Shown: one piece after another, positions 12,001 to 25,135 of the stretch
How positions within the stretch are numbered: position 1 is the first letter of the stretch
How the letters are laid out: every line of letters begins with the position of its first letter
NCBI GenBank assembly: GCA_013399695.1
Contig: VXAU01004724.1
Coordinates: 1,159,205 to 1,223,204 of the forward strand
From: Formicarius rufipectus
Taxonomy: Eukaryota; Chordata; Aves; Passeriformes; Formicariidae
Length of the DNA: 64,000 bases
Direction: 5' to 3'
Position numbers and translations under genes: made by a program
Notes under the pieces: model-generated
What the model was told of the DNA's origin: nothing
The model's database searches: none
Seen by the model: the letters and a program-made list of their open reading frames with translations, nothing else

Positions 12001-15000
12001 GCTCAACACACGAGTTGGTGTGCACCATTGGTTGGGTAAGGCATGAGGGAAATGAAAGGTGGTTTTTCCCAGGGGCCAGGAGCATCAGGAGCTCCCCCAG
12101 GCATCCAAGCATGCCCTGGCAACCTGGACCCATCCCACCACTCCAGCCAGGAGTAGCTGGAGGCACTGGGGCAGCCCCAGGAGTTGGACATCTCCACCCT
12201 CGGCTGGGCTGACGTGGGGTTCTGGGCAGGGCTGCTGGGGGACCTGTTGATGCTCTCAGGGCCTCTGGTGCTTTGGTGTTTTACAGCTGACATGGCAGGT
12301 TACTGTTGTATCTGATGGGAAAATGCCAAGCAGCTGAGGACTTTACCCTCAATATCCCTTAAATTGATAAGCAAAACCCAATAAAGTTATCCCAATAACA
12401 AACAATTAAGATAGGTGTAAAGAACATAGCATATAATTACTATATCTAGACACCATATACTTAGGCTTTTCTATATGGTACAAAGCCCCAAATGCAGTAA
12501 ATTTAAAAATTTTATTATTGTGTATGTGTTCCAAAACTTGGATGCAACCTCTAACTTCCAGACTATCCTGAGTTTAATACACCTGGGGGAGGGAGCGTGT
12601 CACCCTGAGGTATAAGGCAGTACTTACTGTACACAGAAATTAATGTTCAAAATTAGGAAAAGGAAAATCCCGTTGAAATAATGTATTAATAAGTTGCAAA
12701 AACTCTTCTGGAGTGATGCTGTATCTTTTTTCTGTTACAAATAAAGGCCAAATACAGACATTTCATTTTAGTTTTTCCTGAGATGGCTGCTTTAATTACC
12801 ATTCCTCACAGCAGTGTAAGACTTCTCTTCATAGGAGTTACTTTCCATCTTTCAGCTTTTGATCTCTGATTGCACGAGAAGTTAACAGTGATGCTGGAGT
12901 GGGCATGTCACTCTTGAAAGACTCACAGAAGTAGTTAAATCCAGTTTATTCTCCATACTTGTGGGTGAAAAAGAACGGTTGCTTAGATAGAAATCATGGA
13001 AATTTTGTAAGAAAAAGGGTCTGTGGGGGCCTCTGGTCTCTTACACTGAAGAAAGGATGGTATCTGATTAGGAACAATTCTTGTGATATGGAAAATATCG
13101 TGTGGCACTTTCATGTTATTCATTTAGTTGTTCACATGCAGGTTGAATGAACAGCATGAACAGAAACTCTCAGCATGTCTGCCAAATGTTTGGAAGATGT
13201 TGCAGAGACCATTTGTCAAAAAGTCTGTTTTCAGGCCCAGAAGTTTAGCTCGTCCATCTTTTGGAGAGGAAGCAATTCAAAATATTTTTCCTGTCTAGTT
13301 CATTCCTAGCTGAACTGTCCTCAGATAAACCATGTGGTGTCCATGTGAAATGCATCCGTCTCATAGGATTTGGACAGAGTTCAAGAAATTGATCTGACAA
13401 CCATATGGTCCTCTTCATCTACATGAACCTTCAAGAAGTTTGACTTCCTTCCAGCCTTAGGAGTGCAGTGAGGGAAGAAGGGAGCTGTTCTTAAAACCTG
13501 TCAATGTTATCCCTAAATCTGCTAGATGAGGATGTTGTCAAAAAACTGCAAGAAATTCTGTAGATTGGTGAACTACTGTTATTTCCTCAGTTTTTCTGCA
13601 CATAGAGTGTTTGTCATGTGCTAAAGTGCCTGGTTTATGTTAAATATGCTGAACTGGTCAGGAGCTTAATTAGCAAATAGCAGGCAGGAGGCATAACTGA
13701 ATTGTACTTGCCTTTCCAACAGTGGGCACTTCTTTGGCATTTCTTCCTCCTCTTGCTAATAGTCTTCCTAAAAATTATAGGAATTAATGTTTCAATGAAA
13801 GCCCTTATCCCTTGTTCAGGGTTTACTGAGATTGGCTGAAAGGTTCAATGGGAACTAGTAGGCAGAGGCACAACTGGCCAAGGGGATCAGGTGAAACCAG
13901 TGTCAGTAAGAAACCATGAGAAGTTTTAAAACATGGTAGCCTGATTAGAGAAAGGTACTACTGCAGATTTGGAAAAACAAAAACAAAAACAAAAAAACCC
14001 CAAACAAACAAACAAACAAAGAGACAGAAGGGAAGATGAGAAAGAAACAATAGGAAAAGATTATTTGAGAGTAAACCACAGATTTTGAAACAAGCATGCT
14101 AATATGATTTGAACCCAAGTGCAGGTCCCTTTTGCATCTTGTATCAATAGTTTTATCTGAGCTTTATAAAAATATCTTCTCAGAAAGGTTTAAATCTAAA
14201 AATACATACAGGAAGGAAGTTTGCAGGTTTGTAAAACCAGTTTTCTTTTTCTTTCTTGTGACTGAAGATTTTCTTTTTTCAGTGTAAAGAGGGATTTCAC
14301 AGTGCAGCATGCAGACTGGTAGGATTTTGGAACCTTCAGCTGTGTGTTCATTGTTCCACTCCTCCCTTTCTTTCTTTCTTGGCCAGAAGTTTTTCTCAAC
14401 TGTGTTTTATGGCCAGTTACCTGCAAAAATAATTCCTATTGTCAAAAACTTCTCTAAAAATCATTATTTCTCTTTTCATGGTATGGTGTAGCAAGCAAAT
14501 GTCAGTTTACATTGACAATATGTAAAAAATGAATTTTGATACTGCTCTTATATTGCTATTCCATTATCTCTTTGACAGGGCACCTCAGAATATAATGCAG
14601 GCTAACTTTATGCCGTGTTGTGTTTTGTGTAGGCCTCTAGCATTTCTGAGGAATGTTGGACAAATGTGAAGTAACTCATACTAGGACTTTTGTAGTAGTA
14701 ATGTTATTTTAGCTGGGAGGTTTGCAGTAGTAATAACATTTGAGCAATAGCACTGTCTTTGTAGCCAGAATAGTATAAGGCAATGAGCAAGCCAGAACTT
14801 GTAAAGAGGGGTAATATCTTTTATTAGATCTGAAAACAGGCTTGTATGCATCAAAGCTTGTCTGTTTTTACTAGGCATATCAGTTGGTCTATTGAAACAG
14901 TATATAAGTAGGTCCTTTATCATCCAGAGGCAATCTGCTGTTTCTCAGCACATGAAATCTTTTCCATTTATATTTTTACCTCATTATTTTGGGAAGGTAA

Positions 15001-16226
15001 ATATAATTCAGGATCTAAATATATAGAAATAACATCAATGGACAAAAGCTAAACTTTATGCTATAAATAGAAGTTTATTACTGTTGTTTGACTTTTGAAT
15101 ATCAAGCAACACATTCTTTAGAAGTCCTATTGACTTGTCACTCCTCTCCTTTGCACTGCTCTCAGTTACAAATTAAGACCAAATGGACAAATCTGATACC
15201 TACAAGTTACTTTTCTTTTTTGAAATCCTAACTACCAGAATTCTGTAGTTTTTCTGCTTTTAAACTTACTCCAAATTATTTCCCAGGTTAAAATGAGAAT
15301 CAAATTTCGTATCATAATGTCCCTTTAATTATTTGCTTCTCCCTGTGTTTGTACTTTTACATGCAGTAGATACACATTTAGTAGATACACATTATACTTC
15401 TATATTTTTAAATATTTAACAGAGAACCTTAATGTCTTTAACAGAAATATAGAGCAACTAAAAATGAACAAAGTAATGTATTTTAACTCTCCAGAGACAA
15501 GGTAATTATTCCTTTATTTTCTGAAATTACAGAAATAAATCTTAAATCATCCATGTTTTATGCTGTTCCTTTTTTTTTTTCCCTCTGAATAAGATGAACC
15601 GAAATGCCAGCAGTTCTTAAGGATTTTCATTTGTGACTATACATCATTACAAATGACTAATTCCTTATTCTTCTCAGGTGGAGAATACAGCAGAATCCAT
15701 GGATTAATGCCATTAGTAGTATTCATTTCACCAAGCAATAGTAGACTTTGAAGTTTTCCTTGAACCTTAATTGAAGGAATGTTATGAGTATCAAAAACAC
15801 ATGGCTGAAAGACTGGCCAACTTCAGTTTAGCACAGATATAGCCCCTATTTAATGGGCTAAATCCATCATAAGTGTGTCTCTGTTTCAAAGGAGAATGAG
15901 GCTCTTAACATGTTAAATAATACTCATTGCAGCTGGGTACATCTCACTGGGTTGTAGCCACCTAGAAATGGGGCACCCTGTGGCTCCCTGGAGTTCCTGG
16001 GCCCTCCCTGACCAGCACTGCCCTCCAGAGCTGCTTTCCCTTCTCCAGCACCTGCAGAGAAACTGTGAATGACTACAGGACTTTCAGCCTGGCAATGTTA
16101 GGTGATACAAAATTTGGGTTCTCAACAAGGTGGGCATCTGCCCAGGAGTGAGTTCTGCAGCTGCCAACAAGGTGAGCAATGGCCCACTGATGAGTGAGTG
16201 TCTGTGGTCGGGGCCAGGAGGAAACC
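9064..16226. other. Non-coding stretch right of the CpG island
   Basis: No gene recognised. T exceeds A and G exceeds C on the plus strand by eye, opposite to the left of the island and consistent with rightward transcription. Contents are a GC-richer patch near 12060-12290 without an identifiable product, a CAAA-rich simple repeat at 13973-14020 and a GC-richer approach to the LTR from about 15940. Open frames up to 96 codons occur but lack recognisable domains or paired splice sites. Confidence 0.55.
13973..14020. repeat. (CAAAA)n/(CAAA)n simple repeat
   Basis: A-rich run of CAAAA units, then a short C-run, then five to six CAAA units. Low-complexity tract. Confidence 0.8.
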
Positions 16227-17255
16227 TGTGGTGGGTTTGCATGGCCAGGTTTTGGTAGTGAGGGGGCTACAGAGGTGGCTTCTGTGAGAAGCTGTCTGAA
16301 GCTTTCCCTGTGACCTACAAGCCAATGCCAGCTGGCTCCAGGACAAACTGGCTGCTGGCCAAGGCCAAGCCCATCAGCAATGGTGGGAGCACCTCTGGGG
16401 TAGCTTAACTAAGAAGGGAGGGAAAAAACCTGCTGTGCAACAGAAGTGGGAGAGAAGAGTGAGAATATGTGAGAGCAACAGCCCTGCAGGCACCAAGGTC
16501 AGTGAAGAGGAGGGAGGAGATGCTCCAGGTGCCTGAGCAGAGATTCCCCTGCAGCCCATGGAGGACCATGGTGGAGCAGAGATCCACCTGCAGCATGTGT
16601 AGGACCCCATGGCAGAGCAGGTGGATGTCCAGAGGAAGTTGTGACCACATGGGAAGCTTATCCTGGAGCACGGTCATGGCAGGACCCCTGTCCCCATAGG
16701 GAGAGGAGCCTTCGCTGGAGCAGGTTTGTGGCAGCACCTGAGACCCTGTGGGACCCACAGAGCCGTCTGTTCCTGAAGGACTGAACCATGGGGGAGAGAC
16801 CCATATAGGAGCATTTCATGCAGAACGGCAGCCTATGGGAAGGGCCCACACTGGAGCAGGGAAGAGTGTGAGGAGTCATTCCCCTGAGGAGGGAGTGGTA
16901 GAGACAACATGTCATGAACTGACCGCAGCCCCAATTCCCCGCCCTGCTGTGCCACTGGTGGGTCAAGGCAGAGAAGATCAGGAGTGAAGTTCAGCCCAGG
17001 AAAAAGGGAGGGGCAGGTGAGAGGTGTTTCTAGGATTTGGTTTTGTTTTCTTCTTACCTTACTTTGGTTTGATTGGTAATAAATTAATTTCCCCAACTTG
17101 AGCCTGTTTTACCCGTGACAGTAACTGCTGCATGATCTCTCCTTGTCCTTATCTTGACACAAGAGTCTTTTGGTTTATTTTCTCTTCCCTGTCCAGTTGA
17201 GGCACAGAGTGGCTTTGGTGGACACCTGACATCCAGCCAGGATCAACCCACCACA
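16227..17255 (+). mobile_element. Solo LTR of an avian endogenous retrovirus (ERVL-like)
   Basis: The element runs for 1029 bp from TGTGGTGGGTT to its perfect inverted complement AACCCACCACA, giving the TG...CA ends of an LTR. The order of blocks inside matches, from memory, a very common bird ERVL-type LTR: a G-rich 5' part, tandemly related blocks with 'catggaggaccatggtgga' near 16557, then a T-rich stretch with AATAAA at 17078-17083. That AATAAA supports the plus-strand orientation. No gag, pol or env reading frame follows at 17256 onward or precedes 16227, so I call it a solo LTR left by recombination. No 5-bp target duplication is visible; instead the flanks are inverted (GGAAAC on the left, GTTTCC on the right). 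Family assignment is from recall and needs a repeat-library search. Open frames inside it are incidental. Confidence 0.75.
17078..17083 (+). terminator. Polyadenylation signal within the LTR
   Basis: AATAAA inside a T-rich, AT-rich stretch of the LTR, at the position expected for the R-region signal of a retroviral LTR read on the plus strand. Confidence 0.55.
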
Positions 17256-19777
17256 GTTTCCCTTAATCAGCACACAGACAGCAAGTGGATTACACACTGC
17301 CCGGGCCAGAGGAAATGCACTGCCCGGAGCATCTGAAGTATTCAGAGAGCAGATATAATGAGCCCTGCGTGTAGTGGTGTTGATGACAACCACTTATCTG
17401 TTCTACCAGATGTAGCTGAGGTGCCACAGCAGCCAGTGAGAGAGAAAGATAGGGTGAGAAGAGAGCTGTGATAACAGGACTCTGACCAGAAACAATTCTG
17501 TCCAGAGAATGGTTTCTTTAACTTATCCTAAACAATGGGATACACTGTCCCAATGTTACCTATGTAGCACTTGAGAACACTGGTTCTAATAGCAAACAGC
17601 AGTTTGATTGAACCACATTTATGCCCTTTGCTTTCATGGACATTTGGGTGATTTGAGTTTTGGTCAGCTCTTCTTCTGGTTGATCTTCTGAGTATCTGTC
17701 CTGCAGATGAAAATACTCACTGTTTGACTTTAGTCAAGCATTATTGCTCATTTCCCTCCTTGAAAGGCTGAAGTCTTCGTATCAGGGAATAGTAATTACA
17801 AGAGGACCATTGTTTCTAGTGTAGATTGAAAATTTTGGGTCCAAGGTGTTCTTGGGAGCCCCACATAAATTTATTCTTCAAAGAATTGTTTTAAAATTTT
17901 AAGGAGGACTCAGGGAATGTGGGCCATATGACACTGCACACATTTTTCAGGTGTAGGATCTCAGAGGTGCCTTAAGAGTGCTGAATTTAGGTGCTGGTGG
18001 TGGTTGCGAGAACAAATAAATTACAGATTGCCTCAGTCTCATACATATGAAGAGTTTATCAAGATGATACATGAGGTTTTTTTCAATTTCTACATGTTGC
18101 TGATACTTTGTTCACTTCCTTTTAATGGTGAGCATAGGTCTTCCTTCAAGGTTACGTACATGTCCTCAATGGCAAAATTTAGTATCAAGTATTTTAAGTC
18201 ATATCAGTATATCTTACTTTCTGGGATAAGTACCTGATTATTTCAAAGCCATTCAGAAAAAAGTTTTCTCAATCTCTGTTTATTTTCTGAAAGGAATATA
18301 GTTCCCAAATGTATAATCTCATAGTTAAAGACAAAAAGGAGAGATCAGAAATTGAAGATGACTATTGTAACCCTACTGACATTAACTTGGAGCACATTTA
18401 CAGACTTCCTATTGTCTTCATAGTATACAGAGAAAGAGCAGCAGCAGCAGAGAAACAAAAAGAAATGTGTTGTTGCCTTCCTCATCTTCCTTTTGTGTGT
18501 TAATGAAAGACCATTGAAAGTTCATAAAAATTTCTGATTGATAACATTGACTCTCATATTGCCTGGTTACCAAAAATATAAAGTAAGAAAAAGTCCCTGA
18601 TTTTCAGTGACCATTGCTTGCAATCTCTCCAGTTTGGTACACCAGAACACAACATGCTGAATGTTGAACACACTAGAAAGCTCTGTTATTCTTGCCAAAT
18701 CCCTTATTTCTTTATCTGATTAAAGATATAGACAAGCTAAAAGTTGTAGTTTATATCAAAGCTGAAGCTTAATAAAGATTACAATTACTTTGTTTCCCAT
18801 GTAGCTGTAGTACACCAACACATTTTCCTCTCTTCTGGCACATATCTCTTAAGGAAATTTCTCTCACTAAAACCTACTGTAGAATAAAGGAGGAAAATTA
18901 CTTATCATTGAGTGCATTACTCAGCTTCTATGAATGCAAAATTTTAAAGCCAACTGTCTGGTAAACAAGAAAAAAAAGTATTATTCTTGCCTGAGTAAAC
19001 ATTACACATTCACTTAGGAAACTACTGCATATTAGTGTGGAAATATTATTTAAAACAGATTGCCAAAAATGTGAATAATCAGCTTTGCAGATTGTCACAA
19101 AGCACTGATTGCTTGATCAGCTCACCCGAGATGGGAAAAATTTCAAAGACAGTAAGAAACTTTTCCTCCCAGAGTCTCACTGCACTAATTAGCTTTGATT
19201 TCCTATTCCTTCCATGTGTGCAGAGAACTTTGACTTCATGGATATTCCTAACGCTGCAAGATGAAATAATCTATAAAATCTCTTCTTTTGTACAGCAGAA
19301 GTGGGTTGTGTATTTAGCAGAGGCAAATTATAATTTAAAAAATCTATGGTAATCAAAATATGAGCTATCATTGTCAACGTTATTAGAAGTATTAAGGAAA
19401 TATATGAAAGTGTATAACACGATAGAACAACTACACAGCTGTTCACAGGGGAACAAATGCAAAAAGAAAATACACTGCTTTAAGTCCCCTCATCATACAT
19501 GTGTGCAGTATATTGTTAAGTGGTGGACATACTGTGCTTGCTTAATTATAAACTAAGAAATAACTATGTAGTATAGTATGGCTTTTCTAGCACCTAAACA
19601 AGGCATTGATTATGGAACATCAGATAAAGACAGTGGATTATTTTGTTACAGCTATGAGGCTTGTAGGAAGAGGAAATAATTTTTTAACAGGCCAGTTGTC
19701 ATAGTTGTAGAATTCAGGAAAGATTTCAGACACACAAACCCATTCTTCTGAAATAAATGCAACAGATTTCAAAGATA
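17256..19777. other. Non-coding stretch
   Basis: AT-rich sequence without recognisable genes. Open frames of 60-105 codons (for example 19035-19352 plus) have no domain or motif I know and no convincing splice context. Confidence 0.55.
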
Positions 19778-19841
19778 TGGAGGTTGCATTGGATGATCTT
19801 TATAGGTCCCTTCCAACCCAAACTATTCCAAGATTCTACAA
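19778..19841 (+). mobile_element. CR1 LINE, 3' tip only
   Basis: About 60 bp match the terminal part of CR1 in the sense orientation: the block reading 'ttggatgatctttataggtc', followed by 'ccttccaaccc' and ending 'attctac'. CR1 copies in birds are usually 5'-truncated, and this is an extreme case. The typical ATTCTATG 3' tail repeat is degraded. Confidence 0.75.
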
Positions 19842-22800
19842 GATAAATATGAATTTAGGATTATTGCTCAGTAAACTCTGAGCTGGGTAGGTCTCAATTG
19901 CTTAATAATACAGGTGATGGCTACGTGTGAAGTACAGGGCTCCTCACTGCAGGAGAGAGGAGAATGCATAAGAGATGGAGGAATTTCAGGCTTGCTCCCT
20001 CCTGGGGGGAAAAAGAGAGACCTGTACTTTATAACCTGTACAGCACAGAGAGATTGGCGGTGGAGAGTTTATAAAATGTCAAAAATATATCTTTGTTAAG
20101 CCTGTTATTTCTGGCATCATGCAGAGTTATAAACCAGCCCATAGTTCCCAGGCTCATCTTCAGGAGGTTTCTCCTGAGGATCCAGACTGAAGGATAAGGA
20201 TGAAATGACTCTTCTGCGAGAAACATTCACTGAATGGCAAATAGGTGTTTTCCCCCCCCCCCGCGTAGGTATTTTTTGTGAATTCTTCCTGAGCAGGGTG
20301 TTTTTTTACTTTGCATTGCTTGCTATCACTCACTGGATGAAGTGTTTCACATTCTTGGACACTCAGGGGTAGGATCCAGAATTATTCTGCTGTTGGTGTT
20401 TCCTCTGCAGTTGTGGTGGGCAAGAGTTGCTGAGTTTCACATGGCATGCCTAGGTGCAGTCTAGATGGGATTGGTGTGCCTTAGACCATGAGGATTTTGT
20501 TTCCAATCACTTGTTTGGAGGGACTGGAGAATTGTTTAAAGGCTGGGATAGACAGCTCTGCCCATCTTACCAAGTAAAATCTCCTCCTCTGTGGAATGTA
20601 AGAACTTTTTTTCTGCATAGATTACAGAGCGAAATGGTATGCAACAGTCAGAAGTGTATCACCAACTGGCACTCCTCACACAGTGATTGAGTGACTCTCT
20701 AAAATAAAATTTATTACATTAAAGAGCTATTTCTTACATAAAAGTGAAAGAAAAACAAAGGGTTTGCTTGAAAAACCCTTAATTCCACCAGCCTCACTCC
20801 TGTTGTGGGTGATAAGGCTTAAGAGAATGGCATGTAACATGAAAAAAGTGCACATCAATAATAAGAAATGAGATAATACAGGAGAAAAGATTATAATAAG
20901 AAACAAATGCAATATTGCTAATGCAACCAGAAAGGTTTATTTCATTTCTGTCTTAGAGAATTCATTTCAACATCAGTGAAGGAAATGCATCAGGTTTTGC
21001 CTTTTTATTACTGAAAGAATTAATAAAGTATAATTTGATGGACTTGCAGATCACAACATTACCTCACTTAAAACATAAAAACTCAAAATGTTGGGTACTA
21101 GGAAGGAACTGAAGAACAAACAAGCAAACAGGAAGTAGTTTGCTCTAAAATTTCCTTGACTCTTACTAACATAGGAAAAGCTAAAAGACAGAAAAACATG
21201 CATTATTTTACTTTCATTATTAAGATTTTCATTAAGGTGTTATTTTGTGAGAAGGGGCACTTCAAGACAGTTGCAGAGGAGGGGGTGTAGTATTTTTCTT
21301 TAGGACATCAGGGTGACAAAGTTAATTTCTCTTTTTGGCTTAACTTTGACTTTCCTAAGGAACTCGTACGTGAAACTGCGTGTTAGTCCCTGGGGTCCCT
21401 CAGGTGTGTTTAAATCCCACACCCCAATGGGGTCAGGAAGGTACCTTGTTCTTGCAGATGTGAATGACTGGGTGGAAGAGAGTGACCAGCTCAACCTCCT
21501 GCTAGGAGAAGGGAGCAGGTTGTCCCCCATGCCAGGCAGGAGGCACCACCAATCCCACTGCCCAGCAGGAAATCCCTAGGGAGTCCCTTTAGGAGAGGAT
21601 GAATAGACCAGAGGACTTCCTGCCTGAGGTTATCTCAGTGAGAGCGAAGGACACAAACACAGAAGAAATCAGATTAACTCCCCCAGTTATTGTACAGTTT
21701 GCACACTTAAACATGAAGACAACAGGTCATTACCTAACATGATGGAGCAGGGATAGCAGTCCCTGAGAATGCTGACTAGAAATTGGATGTACAGTCAAAA
21801 GGTCTAAGAAGTTGTCTTAACAGATGGATCTGGCTTGAAAAGGGATTTTATTATGTTATGAAAATATAAACATGTTTAATATTTTACACCATGTTAGGAG
21901 TGCCTTCCCTCTTAAATAATAATTTAAACAGTCCTCAACAAATGTACAACAAACAGATCATGAAACCAAACTCAAACAATAATTAAAATCAAAAAACCAA
22001 ATCATTCTCTGGATTATTTGCCTCTAGGAAGGCTGTTTTATACATGCAGCTGTTTCTCATCCTTAAAGGCCAGTTTAAAATGTAACGTTGGGAAGAGCAG
22101 CAAAAGAAAGGAAAAACCACTAGAAAAGAGAGGGTTCATCGCTTTCTTCTGTGTTGGCAAGGAGGATACCATATCAAGAGCATTGTCTAAGGCTTTAAAA
22201 ATTAAGTTTCCAAGAGTCTAACTGCTAAGATCATTCAGTCCCCAAAGCCCGTGGGAAGATTATTCAGCTGTGAGCAGACTGTGTCACTGGTACAGTCCTA
22301 TTTTCATATCTTATCTAAGAGCTGGCTTGACTCACGAGCATTTGCAGAAACTGGAATGTGGTACAGAGATGCCACAGTGACTCTGGGTCTGCAGCAGCAG
22401 TGCCACTGGGTTTCCTGTCTGTGGTGTCTGTCAGGCTCAGGCTGTCCTGGGCAGTGCAGAGCTGATGGCACAAGGAGTATATCATGTGTATAATGTTGGT
22501 GATATTTCTCCTCTTTTTATTATAACCTAAAAAACATATTGTTAAATGACAAGTGGTGAATGATTCCTAATCTGTTACTGTAATGCGATTTAGATGAATG
22601 ACAAATACAGCTGATTTATAAACTGATAAATACAACATTGCTTTACAAGCATTCGTTTATGGAACTAAACTTTGCCCAGTGCACAAAAATTAGGGTGGAT
22701 AATTTCAAGCTTGTATTTCATACATCCCAATTCCTAGAACTGATGTCTTTTAAAATAAAATATTAAGATGCTGTGATTCTAAAAGCCTCACTAATTCAGT

Positions 22801-24700
22801 GGTTCTACTGAATCTTTGCAGTAAATACTGGTTTAGGTAAGGAAGTCTCCTGAGATAAAATCAGGCACTGGGAAACAAACTCCATCCTACAAAAACAAAA
22901 TCAGATGTACTTAAAAGAATAATGGTGCTTGTATTAAGGCTTTAGAATTGTGGTTTTCTGATTCTTTATAGAATATGTTTATTCTGGATGTTTTGGAAAT
23001 TTTTGCAGAAAGCTTAGCACTGCAATGGTGTCTGAGATAAGCTACTGGCTCTTAAGGAGTTCAACTGATCTGATCTGTCGTGGTCTGCTGGTGTGACTTC
23101 TTGGGCACAATCCTGAGGAAAAAGATTTGGGTTCTGCATCAAGATCACGCTGCCCATCACATTTACCAGCTGTGTCCAGAACTCACCTGACAACAACCTT
23201 GACACAAAACTAGGAAAATGATTGTAAACTTGTTCTAAAGGGGTTGTTTTTATCTACTGACACATAAAATGATCAAGTATTTCAATTTTTCATAGGTGAG
23301 CATTGAAACACATTGTTAGGATTTGTTGAATAATTTTATTAGTGATGTTTTATATTCTCTGTTATAAGCAATATAAATATGATTTTTTTTTCTTATGAAA
23401 AAGGTCTTTTCTTCATGAAAAGATCTTTAGCATATGCTAGAAATGGGGTGACAAATTAAGACTAAGAACCAATTTCTCTATGTAGTGCAATAATTCCGAA
23501 CAAGCAGCTTTGCTTTTAGCCTACTTTTGTCTGCCTACAAAGAACTTTGCTTGTCAAGAATTGTAGGTACCTACTCTTCAAGTGGAAAGAATAGCTGGCC
23601 TCCAACCTCCCACAAGGAGAGATGAGAATTAAACAGAACTTTTAGAGAACCTAAGAATGGCTTTAGCCCCTTCAGCAGCTGAATAAGGTTTTATAATAGA
23701 AGTGCAAATGCACGTGCTGCAACTCTCAGTGAAAAGCTGTCACGATACCACAGTATTTGCAACACAAAATTCAGCTTTCCCAGGCACTCTCTTGCACTTT
23801 TTAAGTGCTTCTGATGTACAAATAATTTCTGGCATAGCTCTTGATAGCTCTTGACAAATATTTGAGAATTATAATCTCCTGTTACAAAAGTGAATTAAAT
23901 GGGTGTGCTGGAAGGTTTCCTCTCAGTACTCAGTGTACAATAGCATAGGCAGGGGTTGTCTCAGCTGAGCTACAGAATTGTTAGCAGTGAACATGACATG
24001 CTCTAGGCAGGTTTGCACCTGGCTGCCTCAACTTGGTCCTTGTGTGCTCGGGTACTGCTGGTGATGGGGAACCTTTCTAAGTGCACACAGTAACCACTAC
24101 TGCCAGTGCCAAATTCCTCAGCATGAACAGGAACAACTTCTGAGTGTCTTTACTGCCCAGGAGAAATAATCACCACTTGGGGCACATAGATTTGTACCTC
24201 CAAGGCAGTGTCAGCCACTGGATGTGAGTGTAAATTGTGGAGTTGTGAATCAAAGTTTCCCACTCAGAGCACTTGTGAAAGCCCAACACCCCAACACCAG
24301 TCATCTTTCCAAGGAGATCTCATCACCCAATTCTTCCAGCACATTTTCCACCTCTTTTCTTTGCCCTTGGCCTTTTCTCCTGTGTTCTTCAATGACACAA
24401 TTACATCTCCCATACTATTCATCATAACTTTATCTCCCTTTCTCCTTCCTGCCCCTTCCCTTTTGCCCTTCTGCCTCCACAACGTGTGATCCACTGGGGG
24501 ATTCCTTTTCTCTCTTTGGTTTCCCTTTCTTCACTCCAGCTGCCCTGGGCCTTTAGTTTTTCATGTCCTTCTGGCCCCTTTTACCAAGAGAGGGGTAGTG
24601 CTGAAAAGATCTGCCTGTTTGAAAGGTGAAGGGATAGTTGCTGTTCTGCCTCCTGCCTTTGAGCTTGCTTTAAGAATGCTGTTGTTATAGGTTCAGAATC
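19842..24700. other. Non-coding stretch
   Basis: No gene recognised. It contains an 11-C homopolymer at 20252-20262, itself prone to sequencing error, a modestly GC-rich patch near 21360-21600, and small CAG-type runs near 22390. Open frames are short and unrecognised. Confidence 0.5.
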
Positions 24701-24774
24701 TAATGGAATTTTTCTTCCCCCACCGCCAGAATGAGGCACAAATGGGCCTACCCCAGTCCATTTGCCTCTAACAA

Positions 24775-25135
24775 AGAAGCAAGATTGACCGGTGATTTAG
24801 GGTGGCGGGGGGGAAGCAGACAGACCGGGTTTTTGGGGTCAGCAGCGGGGGACGGCTGAGAGAGAAACCCCGGAGTTTGGTTTTCTTTCTTTGCCTTTCC
24901 TGCTGTTTCTTTTTTCCATATCTGGATTTTATGGAGCCTTTTGGATTGTTTTCTTTTTGACTTTGCCCGAGAGAGAGGAAGACATCACTAGCCGGGGGGG
25001 GGCCCTTACATCGGGCCTTCTGTGAGGGAGCCAGCGGCGGCCAGCCCAGACGTGAGAGAACTTTTTTACATCAGAAGCTCCAACCCGAGANCTTCCATTT
25101 ATCATACCTTAATTAAATTTTGTTTTGAAAGTAAA
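24775..25135 (+). other. GC-rich, G-run block; possible LTR or transposon fragment
   Basis: Composition changes abruptly here. Runs of seven G (about 24806), four G and five G lie within 60 bp, and another G7 run sits near 24995, embedded in AT-rich DNA. The right side has a T-rich stretch and an ATTAAA-like signal (about 25113) followed by AAAGGAGACTTG, reminiscent of the 3' part of a retroviral LTR. I could not define TG...CA ends or target duplications, so the LTR reading is a suggestion only. One N at 25091 shows the assembly was uncertain here. Confidence 0.3.

Noticed and set aside
16122..16987. Several overlapping 75-117 codon frames on both strands
   Set aside because: They lie in or beside the solo LTR, which is non-coding; openness follows from its GC content.
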